Below, in pieces: positions 18,178 to 29,828 of a DNA stretch of 64,000 bases (position 1 is its first letter; each line of letters opens with the position of its first letter). The position numbers and the translations under genes are program-made. Origin of the DNA: Caldilineaceae bacterium (lineage in GTDB: Bacteria > Chloroflexota > Anaerolineae > Caldilineales > Caldilineaceae); assembly GCA_026645575.1 (NCBI GenBank), contig JAPKMW010000001.1, positions 62,001 through 126,000 of the forward strand, read 5' to 3'. Under the pieces are notes generated by a model. The model had not been told where the DNA came from, searched no databases, and worked only from the letters and a program-made list of their open reading frames with translations.

Positions 18178-18255
18178 CGTGAGCGCTCAGCCGAACGGTG
18201 ACAGGGTGAAAGGGTGACAAGGTACACCTCACCTTGTTACCCTTTCACCCTGTCA
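18178..18255. repeat. Hairpin between nrfH and nrfA
   Basis: TGACAGGGTGAAAGGGTGAC... (18199-18223) pairs with 18231-18255 at 24 of 25 positions around a 7-base loop. The preceding 20 bases (18178-18197) recur at the left edge of the window inside pbpC. It could attenuate nrfA or protect nrfH mRNA. Confidence 0.65.
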
Positions 18256-18280
18256 TCTACAAAATTAGGTGGAGGCAGTA

Positions 18281-19702
18281 ATGAAACGGGGAGTAGTGTT
18301 TTTATATGCACTGACGATTGTGGTAGTGGCCGCCGCGACGGTTGGTGTAGTGTTCTTGTTACAAAACATTAATCAACGCCAAGAGGAGGCGAAACAGGAG
18401 GTCTTTCAGGTCGTTCAACTAACCCAGGAAACCTACGACCCGGCGGAATGGGGCAAAAATTTTCCACGCCAATACGACAGCTATCAACGCACGGTTGATA
18501 TTGAACGGACGCGCTATGGCGGCAGTGAAGATTTTCAAAAATTGGATGATGATACCCGCTGGCGCACCATCTTCAAGGGGTATGGCTTTGGCATTGACTA
18601 TCGCGAGGAACGCGGTCATGCCTATATGCTGATCGACCAACGCGAGACCGAGCGGGTGAAGCAACTGAAGCAGCCGGGCGCCTGTCTCCATTGCCACGCC
18701 TCAGTGCTGCCAGCTTACTATGAAAAAGGGGTCGAAGCCGGTGTATCGACAGATCCGGCTCACTGGGAAGAGGCGATTATGCGCGGCTTTGAAATCGTGA
18801 ATGCCATGCCCTACAGCATCGCCACTACGCTGGTTGACCACCCGATCACCTGCAACGACTGTCATGATCCGGAATCAATGCAACTGCGCATTACCCGCCC
18901 CGGTTTCCTCAACGGCATCAAAGCATTGGCCCAGTCTGACGCGCCCGTCTCTACATTGCCCAGTGTTGAACGCTGGCGGCAGTTGGGCAAAGAAGGCGAC
19001 TATGATCCCAACACAATGGCCTCCCGCCAGGAGATGCGCTCGTTTGTCTGCGCCCAGTGCCATGTTGAATACCACTTTAAAGGTGACGAGAAATTGCTCA
19101 CCTACCCCTGGGAGAATGGCCTGACCATGGAAGGGGCTGAACAGTATTACGACGAAATCGGCTTTAAGGATTGGGCGCACAAAGACAGCGGCGCGCCGGT
19201 GCTGAAGGCGCAACACCCCGAATTTGAGCTGTGGAGCCAGGGTGTCCATGCCGCCAGCGGCGTTGCCTGCGCCGATTGTCACATGCCCTATGAGCGAGTT
19301 GGCGCGGTCAAGGTGAGCAGCCATCATGTGCGCAGCCCGCTTTTGAACATCAACACCTCCTGCCAGACCTGTCACAACTTCTCAGAAGAGGAGATGGAAC
19401 GCCGGGTGCTGACCATTCAAAACCGCACCGTCGCCCTCATGTCCCGTGCTGAAGATGCCGTGGTCGCCCTGATCACGGACATTCAGAAGGCGCAAGCCGA
19501 CGGCGCCACCGATGACCAACTGGCCCCTGCCCGCGACTTCCAACGCAAGGCCCAGTGGCGTCTCGACTATATCGCTGCTGAAAACTCAATGGGTTTCCAT
19601 GCCCCGCAAGAAGCGGCTCGCATCCTGGGTGAAGCGATTGATTACGCCCGTCAGGGGCAGTTGGCGCTGGTCGGTTTGACGGAGCCGGTGGCAGTCAAGT
19701 AG
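18281..19702 (+). CDS. nrfA: Ammonia-forming cytochrome c nitrite reductase (pentahaem)
   Basis: This 473-residue extracytoplasmic enzyme reduces nitrite to ammonium with six electrons. A signal-anchor (residues 3-25) is followed by five haem motifs at C135 (CLHCH), C191 (CNDCH), C257 (CAQCH), C330 (CADCH) and C361 (CQTCH). The first, catalytic haem carries CxxCH rather than the CxxCK of most NrfA; this variant is known, for example in Campylobacter jejuni. The calcium and active-site residues are present: 'CHVEYHF' (Glu-Tyr) and 'LKAQHPE' with K309, Q311 and H312. The ATG at 18281 follows GGAGG by five bases. Its partner nrfH is directly upstream. Confidence 0.95.
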   Translation: MKRGVVFLYALTIVVVAAATVGVVFLLQNINQRQEEAKQEVFQVVQLTQETYDPAEWGKNFPRQYDSYQRTVDIERTRYGGSEDFQKLDDDTRWRTIFKGYGFGIDYREERGHAYMLIDQRETERVKQLKQPGACLHCHASVLPAYYEKGVEAGVSTDPAHWEEAIMRGFEIVNAMPYSIATTLVDHPITCNDCHDPESMQLRITRPGFLNGIKALAQSDAPVSTLPSVERWRQLGKEGDYDPNTMASRQEMRSFVCAQCHVEYHFKGDEKLLTYPWENGLTMEGAEQYYDEIGFKDWAHKDSGAPVLKAQHPEFELWSQGVHAASGVACADCHMPYERVGAVKVSSHHVRSPLLNINTSCQTCHNFSEEEMERRVLTIQNRTVALMSRAEDAVVALITDIQKAQADGATDDQLAPARDFQRKAQWRLDYIAAENSMGFHAPQEAARILGEAIDYARQGQLALVGLTEPVAVK

Positions 19703-19712
19703 TGGCTGCTGG

Positions 19713-19803
19713 GAACACTACAACGGATTTGGGGAGCAACGGATTTATCATAGCGTGATGGGGACGACTACATCCGTTCCTTCCCAAATCCGCTGTAGTG
19801 TTC
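19713..19803. terminator. Family A inverted repeat, 32-bp arms (29/32)
   Basis: Arms 19713-19744 and 19772-19803 carry the ACACTACARCGGATTT word of family A. It fills the gap between convergent nrfA (ends 19702) and the methyltransferase gene (ends 19813), so it probably terminates both. Confidence 0.75.
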
Positions 19804-19812
19804 GTGTTCCTC

Positions 19813-20598
19813 TCAAACGGAAACGCCTGCAACCGCTCGCGTGGCAATGAAGGTCGGCATATACTCATCCAATGTCCGCCCCGGCCATGAATCTTCATAA
19901 AACCCAGTCAGGACAAAACCGGCGGCCAATTGGCCGCCGATTTGATCGTCCAGGGTATGACCAAATTCGAGCGGCTGTTCATCGGCGATATATTGCTGGC
20001 GTTCAACCTCGGTCAAGCTGGTGAGATCGGCGTAGGGCAGGCGATGACGCACCTGGAGAACGCCCTCATCCGCCAGGCGCTGGTCAAAGATATAGCTGGC
20101 GGGGTTGCAGAAGCCGGCCAGCAAAATGCCCCCCGGCCTGAGGACGCGATAACATTCGCGCCAGACCACCAAGACATCCGGCACAAAGAGATTCGAGCAA
20201 GGGTGAACAATCAGATCAAAGCTGCCGTCGGCAAAGCGGGAGAGATCGGCCATATCCCCTTCGACCGTGGTGAGCGTCAAGCCATCGCGGCGGGCGACAT
20301 AGCGATCCTGGGCCAACTGTTGTGGCGACGCATCCAGGATTGTAACCTGAGCGCCGGCGGCGGCCAACAGCGGCCCTTGTTGCCCGCCCGCTGCCGCTAA
20401 CCCCAATACCTGCGCGCCGACCAGTGGTGGAAACCAGGTGCGCGGGACCGCTTTGCGTGTTGTCAGTGTCATTTGCCATTCACCACGCCGGGCAGCGACA
20501 ATCTGTTCGGTCGTCACCGGAATTGTCCACTCGCTACCCTCCGCCACGGCCCGATTCCAGGCCCGTTGATTATAGCGATAGAGTTCGTCGCGTTTCAT
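19813..20598 (-). CDS. Class I SAM-dependent methyltransferase
   Basis: This 261-residue protein has a Methyltransf_11-type Rossmann core. '[20 protein letters not shown]' is the SAM-binding motif I (near residue 65), with an acidic residue in '[11 protein letters not shown]'. '[15 protein letters not shown]' is motif IV and '[12 protein letters not shown]' is motif post-I/VI. The length is typical and the substrate unknown. It is a single gene with its 3' end at a family A hairpin. Confidence 0.88.
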   Translation of the reverse strand: MKRDELYRYNQRAWNRAVAEGSEWTIPVTTEQIVAARRGEWQMTLTTRKAVPRTWFPPLVGAQVLGLAAAGGQQGPLLAAAGAQVTILDASPQQLAQDRYVARRDGLTLTTVEGDMADLSRFADGSFDLIVHPCSNLFVPDVLVVWRECYRVLRPGGILLAGFCNPASYIFDQRLADEGVLQVRHRLPYADLTSLTEVERQQYIADEQPLEFGHTLDDQIGGQLAAGFVLTGFYEDSWPGRTLDEYMPTFIATRAVAGVSV

Positions 20599-20721
20599 TG
20601 TTCTTATCCAACCTTATCTTCCCTGAAACAGCGCTACTGCCATTCAATCTTCCAGGAAGAGTCGTTTCGGCCACAATAAGTGGCCCTGCCTTCCCGAAAG
20701 CTTAACTTGTTCCTCCTGATG

Positions 20722-21417
20722 TTACTGGTGCGCGCCACCGTTGAGCCACTGGCTCTGTACCAATGCTACTGTCTCGTATAGTGACGTGTGGACACGGTAG
20801 GCCCGCTCCATCACCGCCGCTACCGGCTTAATCTCTGGCACCATAATGGTCACCATGCCGGCGCTTGTCGCCGCCATGACGCCGGCCTCGGAATCTTCAA
20901 AAGCCATACAGCGGTGTGGCTCAATGTTGAGCCGTTCAGCGGCGCGCAGAAAAATGTCAGGCGCTGGTTTGCCATTGACGATCTGGTCGCCGGAGACAAT
21001 GATCGAGAAGCGATGGAGGAGGTCGGCTTTTTCCAAGGTAAAGAGCGCCTCAGCCTGTTCGCTGGAGGTGGCAACCGCTTTGGGGATCTGGTGAGCGTCG
21101 AGGAGATCGAGCAGGGCGGCCAGCCCCGGTTTCTGGTTGATGCCGTGGGTATTGACATGGTCATGCCAGAGACGGGGCCACAGATCAAGAAAGGCGGGCA
21201 TGGGAAAAGTATCATCGACCTCGCTGCGCAAAATGGCGTAACAATCGGCCATGCGTCGTCCGGTGGTGGCGCGCATAGCGGCTTCCGAGACGGTGTAACC
21301 AAGTTGTTGAATTGCTTCACGCCAGGCCCATTGATAGATCGATTCGGTGTCAACCATCAGGCCGTCCATATCAAAAACTGCCGCCCGTAGGTGGGTTAGA
21401 TCGGTGGGGTGGTGCAT
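20722..21417 (-). CDS. HAD-superfamily phosphatase (beta-phosphoglucomutase/GS-1-like)
   Basis: This 231-residue HAD subfamily IA hydrolase has the nucleophile motif 'VFDMDGLMVDTE' (Asp nucleophile and acid/base Asp) and a helical cap. Motif II is 'AVATSS', and motif III lysine with motif IV acids is 'VNGKPAPDIFLRAAERL...FEDSEAG'. The fold acts on small phosphorylated sugars or similar compounds; the exact substrate is not visible. It is transcribed alone, 123 bases upstream of the methyltransferase gene. Confidence 0.88.
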   Translation of the reverse strand: MHHPTDLTHLRAAVFDMDGLMVDTESIYQWAWREAIQQLGYTVSEAAMRATTGRRMADCYAILRSEVDDTFPMPAFLDLWPRLWHDHVNTHGINQKPGLAALLDLLDAHQIPKAVATSSEQAEALFTLEKADLLHRFSIIVSGDQIVNGKPAPDIFLRAAERLNIEPHRCMAFEDSEAGVMAATSAGMVTIMVPEIKPVAAVMERAYRVHTSLYETVALVQSQWLNGGAHQ

Positions 21418-21546
21418 AATTCTCTTTCCTTACTATTGTTTGATGAGTAAATGATTTGTTCATTATACCCGATTGGGGCATCGGACTTACCATTGTCGCT
21501 GGTTGATCGATCATTAATCTTGTCGCTTCGTCAGTTCCGATAGCCT

Positions 21547-21642
21547 GGGGCGAGTCACGGACTCGCGGCGAGCAGGGAGGGGCGAGTCATGGACTCGCGG
21601 CGAGCGGGGAGGGGCGAGTCACGGACTCGCAGCGAGCGGGGA
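21547..21642. repeat. Three tandem 32-bp palindromic units (family D)
   Basis: Units start at 21547, 21579 and 21611, each holding GCGAGTCAYGGACTCGC. They are contiguous with no spacers, so this is not a CRISPR array. A related word occurs at 57508-57564. Confidence 0.8.
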
Positions 21643-21652
21643 AGATGATCAA

Positions 21653-21718
21653 ACAAAGGTAGATACAACGAAGGGGCAGACTTGTGTGAGTCTGCCCCTT
21701 CGTTGTATCTACCTTTGT
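21653..21718. terminator. Perfect 30-bp hairpin
   Basis: Arms 21653-21682 and 21689-21718 are exact complements around TGTGTG. It lies downstream of the giant minus-strand gene and is probably part of its transcription stop. Confidence 0.75.
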
Positions 21719-21721
21719 CTT

Positions 21722-21795
21722 CGTCCCAGCGGGACGCTTGAGTTTAGGAGGGATGGCCCATGGGCCTAAACTCAAGCACCCCGGCGGACAGGTGA
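21722..21795. repeat. Family B dyad abutting the stop of the giant gene
   Basis: GCTTGAGTTTAGG (21736-21748) pairs exactly with CCTAAACTCAAGC (21765-21777). The repeat continues to GGACAGGTGA and ends one base from the TAA stop (21796-21798). Confidence 0.7.
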
Positions 21796-24700
21796 TTACC
21801 CTTTGCGGATGATCGGCAGGAGCGACCGGAAGCTATCGTTGTTGGGAGCCGTGACTTTCTCCAAATAGTCCGGCGTACCGTTCCCGTTGGTGTCGTCATC
21901 AGTCGGGTCGCCGTTGCCGTTGGCATCTTCATCCTTGGTGAGAATGCCATCACCATCGTCGTCAGCATCGAGTGCATTGGGAATGCCGTCGCCGTCGGTG
22001 TCGTCATTGGTGAAATTGCCATCCTGGTTCAGATCTTCCCGTTTGGTCGGCACCTTGTCCCCATCATCGTCACTATCGAGATAGTTCGGAATACCATCGC
22101 CATCGGTGTCCGAGTTGGCGAGATTGGTATCGGATGGGTCAAGCCCCGTGTTGTCACGTTGGGTCGGAATGCCGTCACCGTCGTCATCGTTGTCGAGGTA
22201 GTTTGGCGTACCATCCTGATCCGTGTCGTCGTTGGCCGGGTTCTTGTCGCCGTTGCGATCTTCGTCAACTGTGTTGATGCCGTCGCCGTCGTCATCGCGG
22301 TCGCGATAGTTGGGTGTACCGTCGCCGTCCGTGTCCCCCTTGGGCAATTCGTCCTTGGTGGGAACGCCGTCGTTGTCATCGTCGGTATCGCGCGTATCCG
22401 GTGAACCATCGCCATCGGTATCGACCGTGCCGTTGCCCTCGTCAAGGTCGGAGACGCCATCATTGTCGTCATCGAGATCGACATTGTCCGGCAGCCCGTC
22501 ACCGTCAAAGTCCGCTGTGCTATCGGCGTCGAGATAATTCGGAATGCCATCTTTGTCGGCATCGTCGTTGGTCGGGTCGCCATCGCCGTTGGCATCCTCA
22601 TCCTTGGTCAAAATGCCATCGTTGTCGTCATCCGTGTCGAGATAGTTGGGCGTACCGTCGCCGTCGGTGTCATCGTTGTAGATGTTACCGTCGCCGTTGA
22701 CATCTTCCTTGCCGGTCGGCACCCGATCATTGTCGTGGTCGGTTTGTAGCCCATCGGTGTTGTTGGCGTCCAGATAATCCGGGATGGTGTCGGCGTCAGT
22801 ATCCCAGGCATCCGCCGGGTTGCCGTCGCCATTCATATCCGCCTTTTCGGCGCTGGTCGGCGTACCATCGCCATCGTCGTCGGTGTCCAGATAGTTGGGC
22901 GTTTTGTCGCCGTCGCTGTCATCCGCCCCCTGATTGTCGCCATTCACATCGAACTCATGGGCATCCTTGAGGCCATCGCCGTCACTGTCACCACCGCCGG
23001 CATTGGTCGTGGTGTCGTCCGGGTCCAGATAATCGATGATCCGGTCGCCGTCGGCATCCCCGTTGGCAATTTCATTGGCGGTCGGTTTGCCGTCGTTGTC
23101 ATCGTCGTTGTCGAGATAGTCCGGCGTGCCGTCGCGGTCGGTGTCGCGGGCGTCATTTGCATTGCCGTCGCCATTGGGGTCCGCCCCTTCCTGTGCGGTC
23201 GGCAAGGTGTCGCCGTCATCATCATTGTCCATGTAATCCGGCTTGCCGTCGCCGTCGGTGTCCCGGTGGGCGACTGCCGCAGTAAGGGCCAGCACCTTGC
23301 CGGCGTTGCCTGCCGCGGCCTCGGTAGCATCGTTCAGCCCATCCGTATCGCTGTCACCGCCGCCGGCATTGGTGGTGGTGTCATCCGGGTCCAGATAGTC
23401 GGGGATGGCGTCACCGTCCGCGTCTTTGGGATTGGTGGCTGGGTTGCCGTCGCCATCCGTATTGGCATCTTCGGTGATGGTGTTCTTGCCATCATTGTCG
23501 TCGTCATTATCCAGGTAGTTGGGCAGCGCGTCGCCATCATAGTTCAGCGCATCGCTGGGATTGCCGTCGCCATTGGGATCAGCACCTTCCTGCAGCGTCG
23601 GGACGCCGTCATTGTCATCATCGACATCACGGTAGTTCGGCTTGCCGTCGCCATCGCTGTCATCCGGGCCAAAGGTATCCTGGTTGACATCGTATTCAGC
23701 GCCGTCAAACAGCCCATCATTGTCGCTGTCGGCATCCAGGTAATCAGGGGTGTTGTCCTGGTCGCTATCGAGCGCATCGTTCGGGTTGCCGTTGCCATCC
23801 GGGTCGCCGTTTTCCAACACAGTGAGCAACCCATCATTATCGTCATCGTTATCCAAATAATCGGGGCGGCGGTCGCCATCAGAATCACGGTTGGCGCCAT
23901 ACTCAAAAGCGTCACGCAGCCCATCGCTATCACTGTCCCCACCATGCTGCCCCACCGTATTGTCATCGGGGTCGAGGTAGTCGGGAATCAGATCGCCATC
24001 AGCATCGGTCGGGTTGGTGGCCGGATTGCCGTCACTGTCGCCATTGGCATCCTCCGCGTTGGTTGGCGCGCCATCGTTATCGTCGTCATTGTCGCGATAG
24101 TCCGGTGTGCCGTCCCGATCCAGGTCTTGGGCATCCGCCGGGTTGCCGTCGCCATTGGGATCGGCCTTTTCCGCATTGGTGGGGACGCCGTCGTTATCAT
24201 CATCGTTATCCCAGTAGTCCGGCCGTCCTGCGCCGTCAGTATTGTCGGGGCCAACGCCATCTTGATTAATGTCATACTCACGGCTGTCATGTAGACCGTC
24301 GCCGTCACTGTCGCCGCCGCTGCCGTCGGTGGTATCGTCATCGGGGTCGAGGTAGTCGGCAATGCGGTCGCTGTCGCGATCAGTTTGGTTCGTGGCCGGA
24401 TTGTTGTCGCCATCACTGTTGGCGTCTTCCGTGTTGGTGTCTTGACCGTCGTTATCATCGTCGCGATCAAGGTAATTAGGCGTGCTGTCCAGATCACTGT
24501 CGGGTAGCGTTGGGGCAATACCGCCTACCGTTGTATCAAAGGCGTCGTCCAGCCCATTGCGATTGGTATCCTGGTTGGCAAAGGCGCGATCCGGTTGCCC
24601 ATCGCCATTGGCATCGTGCCCTTCAATCGCATCGGGAATACCATCGTCATCGCTGTCGCGATCAAGCGAATCGGGGATCCCGTCGCTATCACTGTGGCGT

Positions 24701-27700
24701 GCGCCATTGCCTTCGATGAGATCACTGATCCCGTCGCCATCATCGTCATTGTCCTTGCCGTCAGCGATCAGGTCGTGATCAGTGTCGTTCAAGATCGTGA
24801 TCGTCTGTGGCGTGCTGTTGTTGGTCGCGCCTTGCGCACTCTCAATGACCACCTTCAGCGTTTCGGTGATTTCGACCAGATTGTCAGCCAGGGCGTTGAA
24901 CGGAATCGCCGCCTGGCGTTGACCAGCCGGCACCACCATCGTGGCCGCGGCGCTGTAGTCATCGTTTGCTGCCGTGACGTTGGTATAGACCAGGGTCAGA
25001 TCGATGTTGCGGACGCTGGTTGTCGCCAGGGTGGCGGTGATAAAACCGCTTGTCCCTTCGACCAGGGTTGGGGAAGCGGTCAACGTCACTGCCGTAAAGT
25101 CATTGTCACGCAGCGTGATGCTCTGCATGGTGGCGTTGTTGGTCGCATTTTGCACGCTGGCAATATTGACCTGAACAACCTCATCTTCTTCAACCGTGGC
25201 ATCGTCCACCACGTTGAAAGGAATCGTGGCGCGCAAGGTGTTGGCCGGGATGGTCAAGGTCGTTTGCGCTGAATAGTCGTTACCGGCGGCAGTCACATTG
25301 GTGTAAACCAGGGTGATATTGACTGGGTTCAGGCTGACAATGTCCAGCGTCGCCGTAATACGTCCGCTCTGGCCTTCCATCACCGACGGGGTCGCCGCCA
25401 AGGTGACAGGGGTGTAGACATAGGCATTCTTGCTAAACTCGGAGGTGTTGCCATTGCTGTCGATAAAGAGCGCCGTGACATATTCGCCGGCGACAACATT
25501 GCTCACGCCGGTGATCACCTGGTTGCTAAAGAGACCACCGCTAACGGCAAAGGACCCCAGGTAGAAGCCGCCTTCGCCATAGATGTCGCTGCCATTGGTC
25601 TCGCCCTGACCGCTGTTGGCCGCGATCTTATAGAGTTCCACCGTACCGCTGACACCTGCACAAGTGGAGCCATTGAGCTTAAGACCGTTGCCGCTGATTT
25701 CGGCCAGGGTGATGACCGGGTAATCCGTGCCCATGTTCTGTTGCCCGGCTTCATTGCAGGCGTTATTATTGGCGTTGATCCCGTCGGGAACGAGATTGAT
25801 CGCCTGGCCACGGTTGTTGCCAAAGAGATTCTGACTCATGCGCACAGTCATAGCCGCCGTGGGCGAACCGCCGGGACCGGAGAGCAACTTGATGCCATCC
25901 GCCGCCGCGCTGCCGGTGATGATATTGTACTGGATGTTGATCGCCTGGGCGCCGGGTAAGCCGATATTTTGGCGCTCATCCAACACGGTTGACCCGCTGA
26001 CACCGTTGCTGCTAATGGTGTTATTTTCAATCGTCGCGCCGCGAGCATAGGTCAGTTGGATGGCCTGGGCGGCGCTGTCGGTGATCAGGTTATTGCTAAT
26101 CACCAGCCCCTGGTTGCTGCCCGCCAAGGCGGTGGCATTCAGTTCAATGCCGGCGCCTTGGGTGTTGTTGGCTGGCGCTTTGCCATTGCTGCGGATCTCG
26201 TTGTTGGTAATGCGCACATCACTCAACTGACCGCTGTTCTTGGCATATTTTAGGATGCCGCTGTCACCGGCAAAGCCGATCAGGTTGCGGTCAATGACCA
26301 CTGTCGTGGCGCCACCGTCAAAGACAATGTTGCTGCCCTTGGTGCGCGTTGTGCTGCCGGGATCGCTGAAATTGTTGGCGCCGGCGCCCAGGATATTCTG
26401 GGTGATGGTAATGGCGGCCATGCCATTGCGGATCACAATGTTGCCGGTTTCGCCAACATTGGTGGCGCCGGAGGGCAGGGTCGGATTGCCAAAACCGTAG
26501 ATTGCCAGGTGTTCAATGGTGACGTTGTTGGCATTGATGTCCAGGCCATAAGCAACAGCGGCGCTGGGGATCACTTCCAGCTCCGGCGCAACCACGCCCG
26601 TCAAGGACGGCTCGTCGCCGGTCGTGGCGCGACCATCACTGCCCAGACCGACTACACCGGCCGTACCCAGGGTGAGGTTGTTGCTGTCCAGAACCGTTAC
26701 GCCATCCAAATAGTTATAGGGGGTCCCGTTGAGGGTTGTCCCGCTGTCGGTAAGGGCCGGCAGCGCGCTTGGCAATGCAATACGCCACCACTTATTGGCG
26801 CCGCTGGTTTGGTTTGCCGCCAATGTGGGGACAAAACGCATAACATTTGGCCCGGAGAGCGTGTTGGCTAATGTGATAAAGGTCGGCAAGGAGCCTTGGG
26901 TAGCCGTGGTGTCGAGATCCGTCACCACATTGGCGCTAAAGCCAAAGGCAACGCCGGTCACATTGGCGCCATTGAGGACAACCCGCACCGCGTGATCGCT
27001 GGCGCCGGCCGTTGGAATTCCGCCGCTTGTGACGGTGCTACTGGCGCGGCTCCGTCCGCCAAAGCAGGGGCCAGCAAACTTGTTGCCATTCTGTGCGCCG
27101 CTCACCCAATTAGAAGCGCTGCCACTAGTCTGCTCACTGTAGAGGGGGGAAGCCTTAATACAGATAGGGCCGCTATCACCGCTGCCGGTGCCGGCTGAAC
27201 CGTAAGTCTGTTCGACGAGCAATGATCCATCACCGACCGCGCCGGTTGCCAGGCCGCGGTATTCATTGACAGTGATATGATAGTTACCGTTGGTCAAACC
27301 AGTGAAAACAAACTCCCCATTGGCGTCAAGAGTGGCGCTAGTGAGATAGGTGCCGGTGCCATTGAAGAGATGGACATTGGCGGTAGTTGAGCCGACAAAG
27401 GCCGGGCCGTTGGGACTGGCGACGCCCAATTCATCGTGATAAATTTTGCCCGCAATCGAAAGCAGCAAGGCATAATTGGCGCTGAACTCCGAAGTGTTGC
27501 CGGTGGCCGTGTCAATCGCCAGCGCGGTGAGTTTATCACCAACAACCAGACCGGCATTGACCGGAATGGTGATGACGGCGCCGGTCGCCACGCCGCCACT
27601 GACATTGCTGACCGTGCCAAGATAGGTGACACCTTCGCCGGCGGCGGGGACATTTTCCCCGGCGCCTTCGCTGGCTTCATAAAGTTCCAGATCAAAGGTT

Positions 27701-29490
27701 CCGCTGTCACAGAAGGTCAGATCGAGTGTCAGTTGCTGACCAATGAGTTGGGCGCCAATGATGACCGGGCGCCCCAATCCCCCATTGGCGCTGGCGGCGC
27801 CGGTACAGGCCGTCCCGGTGCTGACGCCATCATCGCCCAGGTCAATCGCGTTGCTGCTGTTACCGCCAAAGACATTCTGGCTAATGCGATTCCCATCGCC
27901 GCCGGCGGTCATGGCAATGGCCGAACCACTGCTGTTTTTCAATACGTTAAGGGTAATCGTATTGTTATCGGCTTCAAACAGGCGCAGAATGTCGCCGGTG
28001 GGGCTGGTAAAGCTGTTTTCGGTGATCGTATTGTTGCCCACGGCTGTGTTGATGGTGGGGCTTTGCGCCATGCTCAACGCTTCATCCGATTTGTTATGTT
28101 GGATGAGGATGCGTTCAGTGCCGCCGCCCAGGCGAATGCCCCCGGAGAGGACATTCTTTTCAATTGTCCAATCGCCCAGGTTCGCCGCGACCACATTGCC
28201 TGGATCGGCTTCACCATCGGAGAGCAAGAGGGAGGTCAGATTGCTTCTGATATAGTTGTGGCGATAGATGCCGGTGCTGGCGGTGTTGACGGCAAAAGCG
28301 CTCTGGATCCCATAGTGCGAGCGCGTGGCGGCTGTTGCATTCGCGACCATGTCATAGCCCATGATCGTATCCTCAACCAGCAGACCACTGCCAGCGCTTT
28401 GGCGGATATGATAGGAGCCAGGCTCGTTGCTATCGGTGCTAAAGGCTAATCGGCGGATGGTGACATTGTTGCCCTGGACGACAAGGGTGGCTTCGTTGGC
28501 GCCCAGATTCTCCAGAATCTCCAACTCTGGCCGCTCAAAGGCATCAATGGCCTGGTTGTTGGCGCCGGCAGCGGTAGCGGCGCTCACGTCGCCGGCATTC
28601 CGATTGTCAACCGTATTATTGCGGTAGTAATAGGCGCGCCCGTCGATGGTGGTGTCATCACCGGTAATGGTCGGCATGAGGGGGACGGTGGTGGTGAAGA
28701 CCATGCGCCACCATTTGTTAGTCCCGCTGGTCATATTGGTGCTGACCACCGGTACAAAACGCATAACGTTGGGGCCGGTGATGGCATTGGCGGACCGAAT
28801 AAACATTGGTAAACTGCCAGGGCCAGTGCCGTCCAAGTGAGTAACAACATTGTGACTAAAGGCGAAGACCAACCCAGTAACGACATCGCTTGTCGTGTTG
28901 AGCTTCACTTTGATAATGTGCTTTTTCAGGTTCAGTGTCGCTGCCGAGCTATTTACGACGCTGGCTGCGCGCCCACCATAGCAGGGACCACTTTTGGCCT
29001 TGTTTTGGGCATTAGTGCTCCATTGCCCAAAAGTGCCGGTCTGCTGGCTATAATCGGTATTGCCGGCGCCGGCGCAAATTGGCCCGTTGCCGGTGCTGAT
29101 CGCACTGCCCGATGAGGCGTAGGTTTGGTCAACCATGCCGACGCCCATCCCATCACTAAAGCCGGCTAGTTCGTCGGTATTGTCAACAGTGATGTAGTAG
29201 TCGCCGATAGTACCGATTCCGCCAAAGAAGAATTGACCATTGGCATCGGTGGTGGTTGTCATGACCAAGGTGCTGCCTCTAAAAAGGGACAACTTGGCTG
29301 GAACAGAGAAGGTGGTAAAAGTGTTGGTGATCGCCGTGCCGGTCACATCATGATAGACCGTGCCGCTAATGCTGGCTGTCTGCGCATAGGCGACGGATGG
29401 CGTCTCTACCCAAGCCAAGAGGCTGAGCAGAAAGAGCGGGACTATGATGCTTATCAGCAGTTGCTTGATAAGCTGTTTGATTTTCGACAT
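21796..29490 (-). CDS. Giant secreted surface protein: SdrD-like/beta-helix halves, Calx-beta, long TSP3 calcium-binding array
   Basis: This 2564-residue exported protein has a signal peptide (residues 1-36, ending 'SVAYAQ'). Two similar halves (about 38-690 and 690-1355) each start with an SdrD/Cna-type B domain ('[10 protein letters not shown]', '[10 protein letters not shown]'). Each then has a conserved block containing NKWWR and a right-handed beta-helix region. Two Calx-beta domains follow (about 1357-1567). Residues about 1567-2547 are an almost uninterrupted array of Asp-rich thrombospondin type 3-like calcium repeats ('[16 protein letters not shown]'-like). The tail is '[10 protein letters not shown]', similar to that of the subtilisin gene ending at 42648. 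It is probably an adhesive or shielding calcium-dependent cell-surface stalk. AGGAG precedes the ATG. Confidence 0.88.
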   Translation of the reverse strand: MSKIKQLIKQLLISIIVPLFLLSLLAWVETPSVAYAQTASISGTVYHDVTGTAITNTFTTFSVPAKLSLFRGSTLVMTTTTDANGQFFFGGIGTIGDYYITVDNTDELAGFSDGMGVGMVDQTYASSGSAISTGNGPICAGAGNTDYSQQTGTFGQWSTNAQNKAKSGPCYGGRAASVVNSSAATLNLKKHIIKVKLNTTSDVVTGLVFAFSHNVVTHLDGTGPGSLPMFIRSANAITGPNVMRFVPVVSTNMTSGTNKWWRMVFTTTVPLMPTITGDDTTIDGRAYYYRNNTVDNRNAGDVSAATAAGANNQAIDAFERPELEILENLGANEATLVVQGNNVTIRRLAFSTDSNEPGSYHIRQSAGSGLLVEDTIMGYDMVANATAATRSHYGIQSAFAVNTASTGIYRHNYIRSNLTSLLLSDGEADPGNVVAANLGDWTIEKNVLSGGIRLGGGTERILIQHNKSDEALSMAQSPTINTAVGNNTITENSFTSPTGDILRLFEADNNTITLNVLKNSSGSAIAMTAGGDGNRISQNVFGGNSSNAIDLGDDGVSTGTACTGAASANGGLGRPVIIGAQLIGQQLTLDLTFCDSGTFDLELYEASEGAGENVPAAGEGVTYLGTVSNVSGGVATGAVITIPVNAGLVVGDKLTALAIDTATGNTSEFSANYALLLSIAGKIYHDELGVASPNGPAFVGSTTANVHLFNGTGTYLTSATLDANGEFVFTGLTNGNYHITVNEYRGLATGAVGDGSLLVEQTYGSAGTGSGDSGPICIKASPLYSEQTSGSASNWVSGAQNGNKFAGPCFGGRSRASSTVTSGGIPTAGASDHAVRVVLNGANVTGVAFGFSANVVTDLDTTATQGSLPTFITLANTLSGPNVMRFVPTLAANQTSGANKWWRIALPSALPALTDSGTTLNGTPYNYLDGVTVLDSNNLTLGTAGVVGLGSDGRATTGDEPSLTGVVAPELEVIPSAAVAYGLDINANNVTIEHLAIYGFGNPTLPSGATNVGETGNIVIRNGMAAITITQNILGAGANNFSDPGSTTRTKGSNIVFDGGATTVVIDRNLIGFAGDSGILKYAKNSGQLSDVRITNNEIRSNGKAPANNTQGAGIELNATALAGSNQGLVISNNLITDSAAQAIQLTYARGATIENNTISSNGVSGSTVLDERQNIGLPGAQAINIQYNIITGSAAADGIKLLSGPGGSPTAAMTVRMSQNLFGNNRGQAINLVPDGINANNNACNEAGQQNMGTDYPVITLAEISGNGLKLNGSTCAGVSGTVELYKIAANSGQGETNGSDIYGEGGFYLGSFAVSGGLFSNQVITGVSNVVAGEYVTALFIDSNGNTSEFSKNAYVYTPVTLAATPSVMEGQSGRITATLDIVSLNPVNITLVYTNVTAAGNDYSAQTTLTIPANTLRATIPFNVVDDATVEEDEVVQVNIASVQNATNNATMQSITLRDNDFTAVTLTASPTLVEGTSGFITATLATTSVRNIDLTLVYTNVTAANDDYSAAATMVVPAGQRQAAIPFNALADNLVEITETLKVVIESAQGATNNSTPQTITILNDTDHDLIADGKDNDDDGDGISDLIEGNGARHSDSDGIPDSLDRDSDDDGIPDAIEGHDANGDGQPDRAFANQDTNRNGLDDAFDTTVGGIAPTLPDSDLDSTPNYLDRDDDNDGQDTNTEDANSDGDNNPATNQTDRDSDRIADYLDPDDDTTDGSGGDSDGDGLHDSREYDINQDGVGPDNTDGAGRPDYWDNDDDNDGVPTNAEKADPNGDGNPADAQDLDRDGTPDYRDNDDDNDGAPTNAEDANGDSDGNPATNPTDADGDLIPDYLDPDDNTVGQHGGDSDSDGLRDAFEYGANRDSDGDRRPDYLDNDDDNDGLLTVLENGDPDGNGNPNDALDSDQDNTPDYLDADSDNDGLFDGAEYDVNQDTFGPDDSDGDGKPNYRDVDDDNDGVPTLQEGADPNGDGNPSDALNYDGDALPNYLDNDDDNDGKNTITEDANTDGDGNPATNPKDADGDAIPDYLDPDDTTTNAGGGDSDTDGLNDATEAAAGNAGKVLALTAAVAHRDTDGDGKPDYMDNDDDGDTLPTAQEGADPNGDGNANDARDTDRDGTPDYLDNDDDNDGKPTANEIANGDADGDRIIDYLDPDDTTTNAGGGDSDGDGLKDAHEFDVNGDNQGADDSDGDKTPNYLDTDDDGDGTPTSAEKADMNGDGNPADAWDTDADTIPDYLDANNTDGLQTDHDNDRVPTGKEDVNGDGNIYNDDTDGDGTPNYLDTDDDNDGILTKDEDANGDGDPTNDDADKDGIPNYLDADSTADFDGDGLPDNVDLDDDNDGVSDLDEGNGTVDTDGDGSPDTRDTDDDNDGVPTKDELPKGDTDGDGTPNYRDRDDDGDGINTVDEDRNGDKNPANDDTDQDGTPNYLDNDDDGDGIPTQRDNTGLDPSDTNLANSDTDGDGIPNYLDSDDDGDKVPTKREDLNQDGNFTNDDTDGDGIPNALDADDDGDGILTKDEDANGNGDPTDDDTNGNGTPDYLEKVTAPNNDSFRSLLPIIRKG

Positions 29491-29828
29491 ACCTGATTGC
29501 TCCTGTCTGTCTGGTCTAAACTTTGGCTGCCATTGATTAGCTTACAAGAAAAATTATTGTTGGCTGGCTGCCTTAAATTTTTGTTCGCATCAACATAACA
29601 TAAGCAAGAATGTAAGTATATGGCCTGTTTGTAGTGGACTTTCAGGACAAAAGGATTAGTTGTCAGGTTTTGTAATACTTAAGGTCGGAGCGGACTGGTA
29701 GACAGGGAGACAGGGAGACAGGGAGACAAGGAAACAAGGAGACAAGGAGACAGGGAGACAAGAAGATGTGAACAATTTTCGCGCCTCGTATCTTGTGTCT
29801 CCTGTCTCCTGTCTTGTGTCTGGCGTCA
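29491..29828. other. Intergenic region with GACAGGGA microsatellite
   Basis: This 338-base region lies upstream of the giant gene and downstream of the MFS gene. Positions 29700-29765 are (GACAGGGA/GACAAGGA)n; they can pair with TCTTGTGTCTCCTGTCTCC near 29790-29812, forming the MFS 3' hairpin. The AT-rich part 29520-29640 presumably holds the promoter of the giant gene; no box is convincing. Confidence 0.55.

Larger units (their letters stand above)
21418..21795. other. Repeat-packed intergenic region
   Basis: This 378-base gap lies between the HAD gene start and the 3' end of the giant surface protein gene and has no ORF. It holds a 32-bp palindromic tandem repeat (21547-21642), a perfect 30-bp hairpin (21653-21718) and a family B dyad (21722-21795). 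Confidence 0.8.

Noticed and set aside
21547..21642. Possible CRISPR array (three 32-bp repeats)
   Set aside because: The units are directly contiguous without unique spacers, and no cas gene is nearby.
22957..24294. Long plus-strand ORF opposite the TSP3 array
   Set aside because: It is the antisense shadow of the highly repetitive Asp-rich coding region. Its product is a repetitive Val/Ile string with no family, and there is no ribosome site.
29700..29765. Coding potential of the GACAGGGA microsatellite (78-codon minus ORF)
   Set aside because: It is low-complexity sequence within a 3' hairpin region, without a ribosome site or conserved residues.
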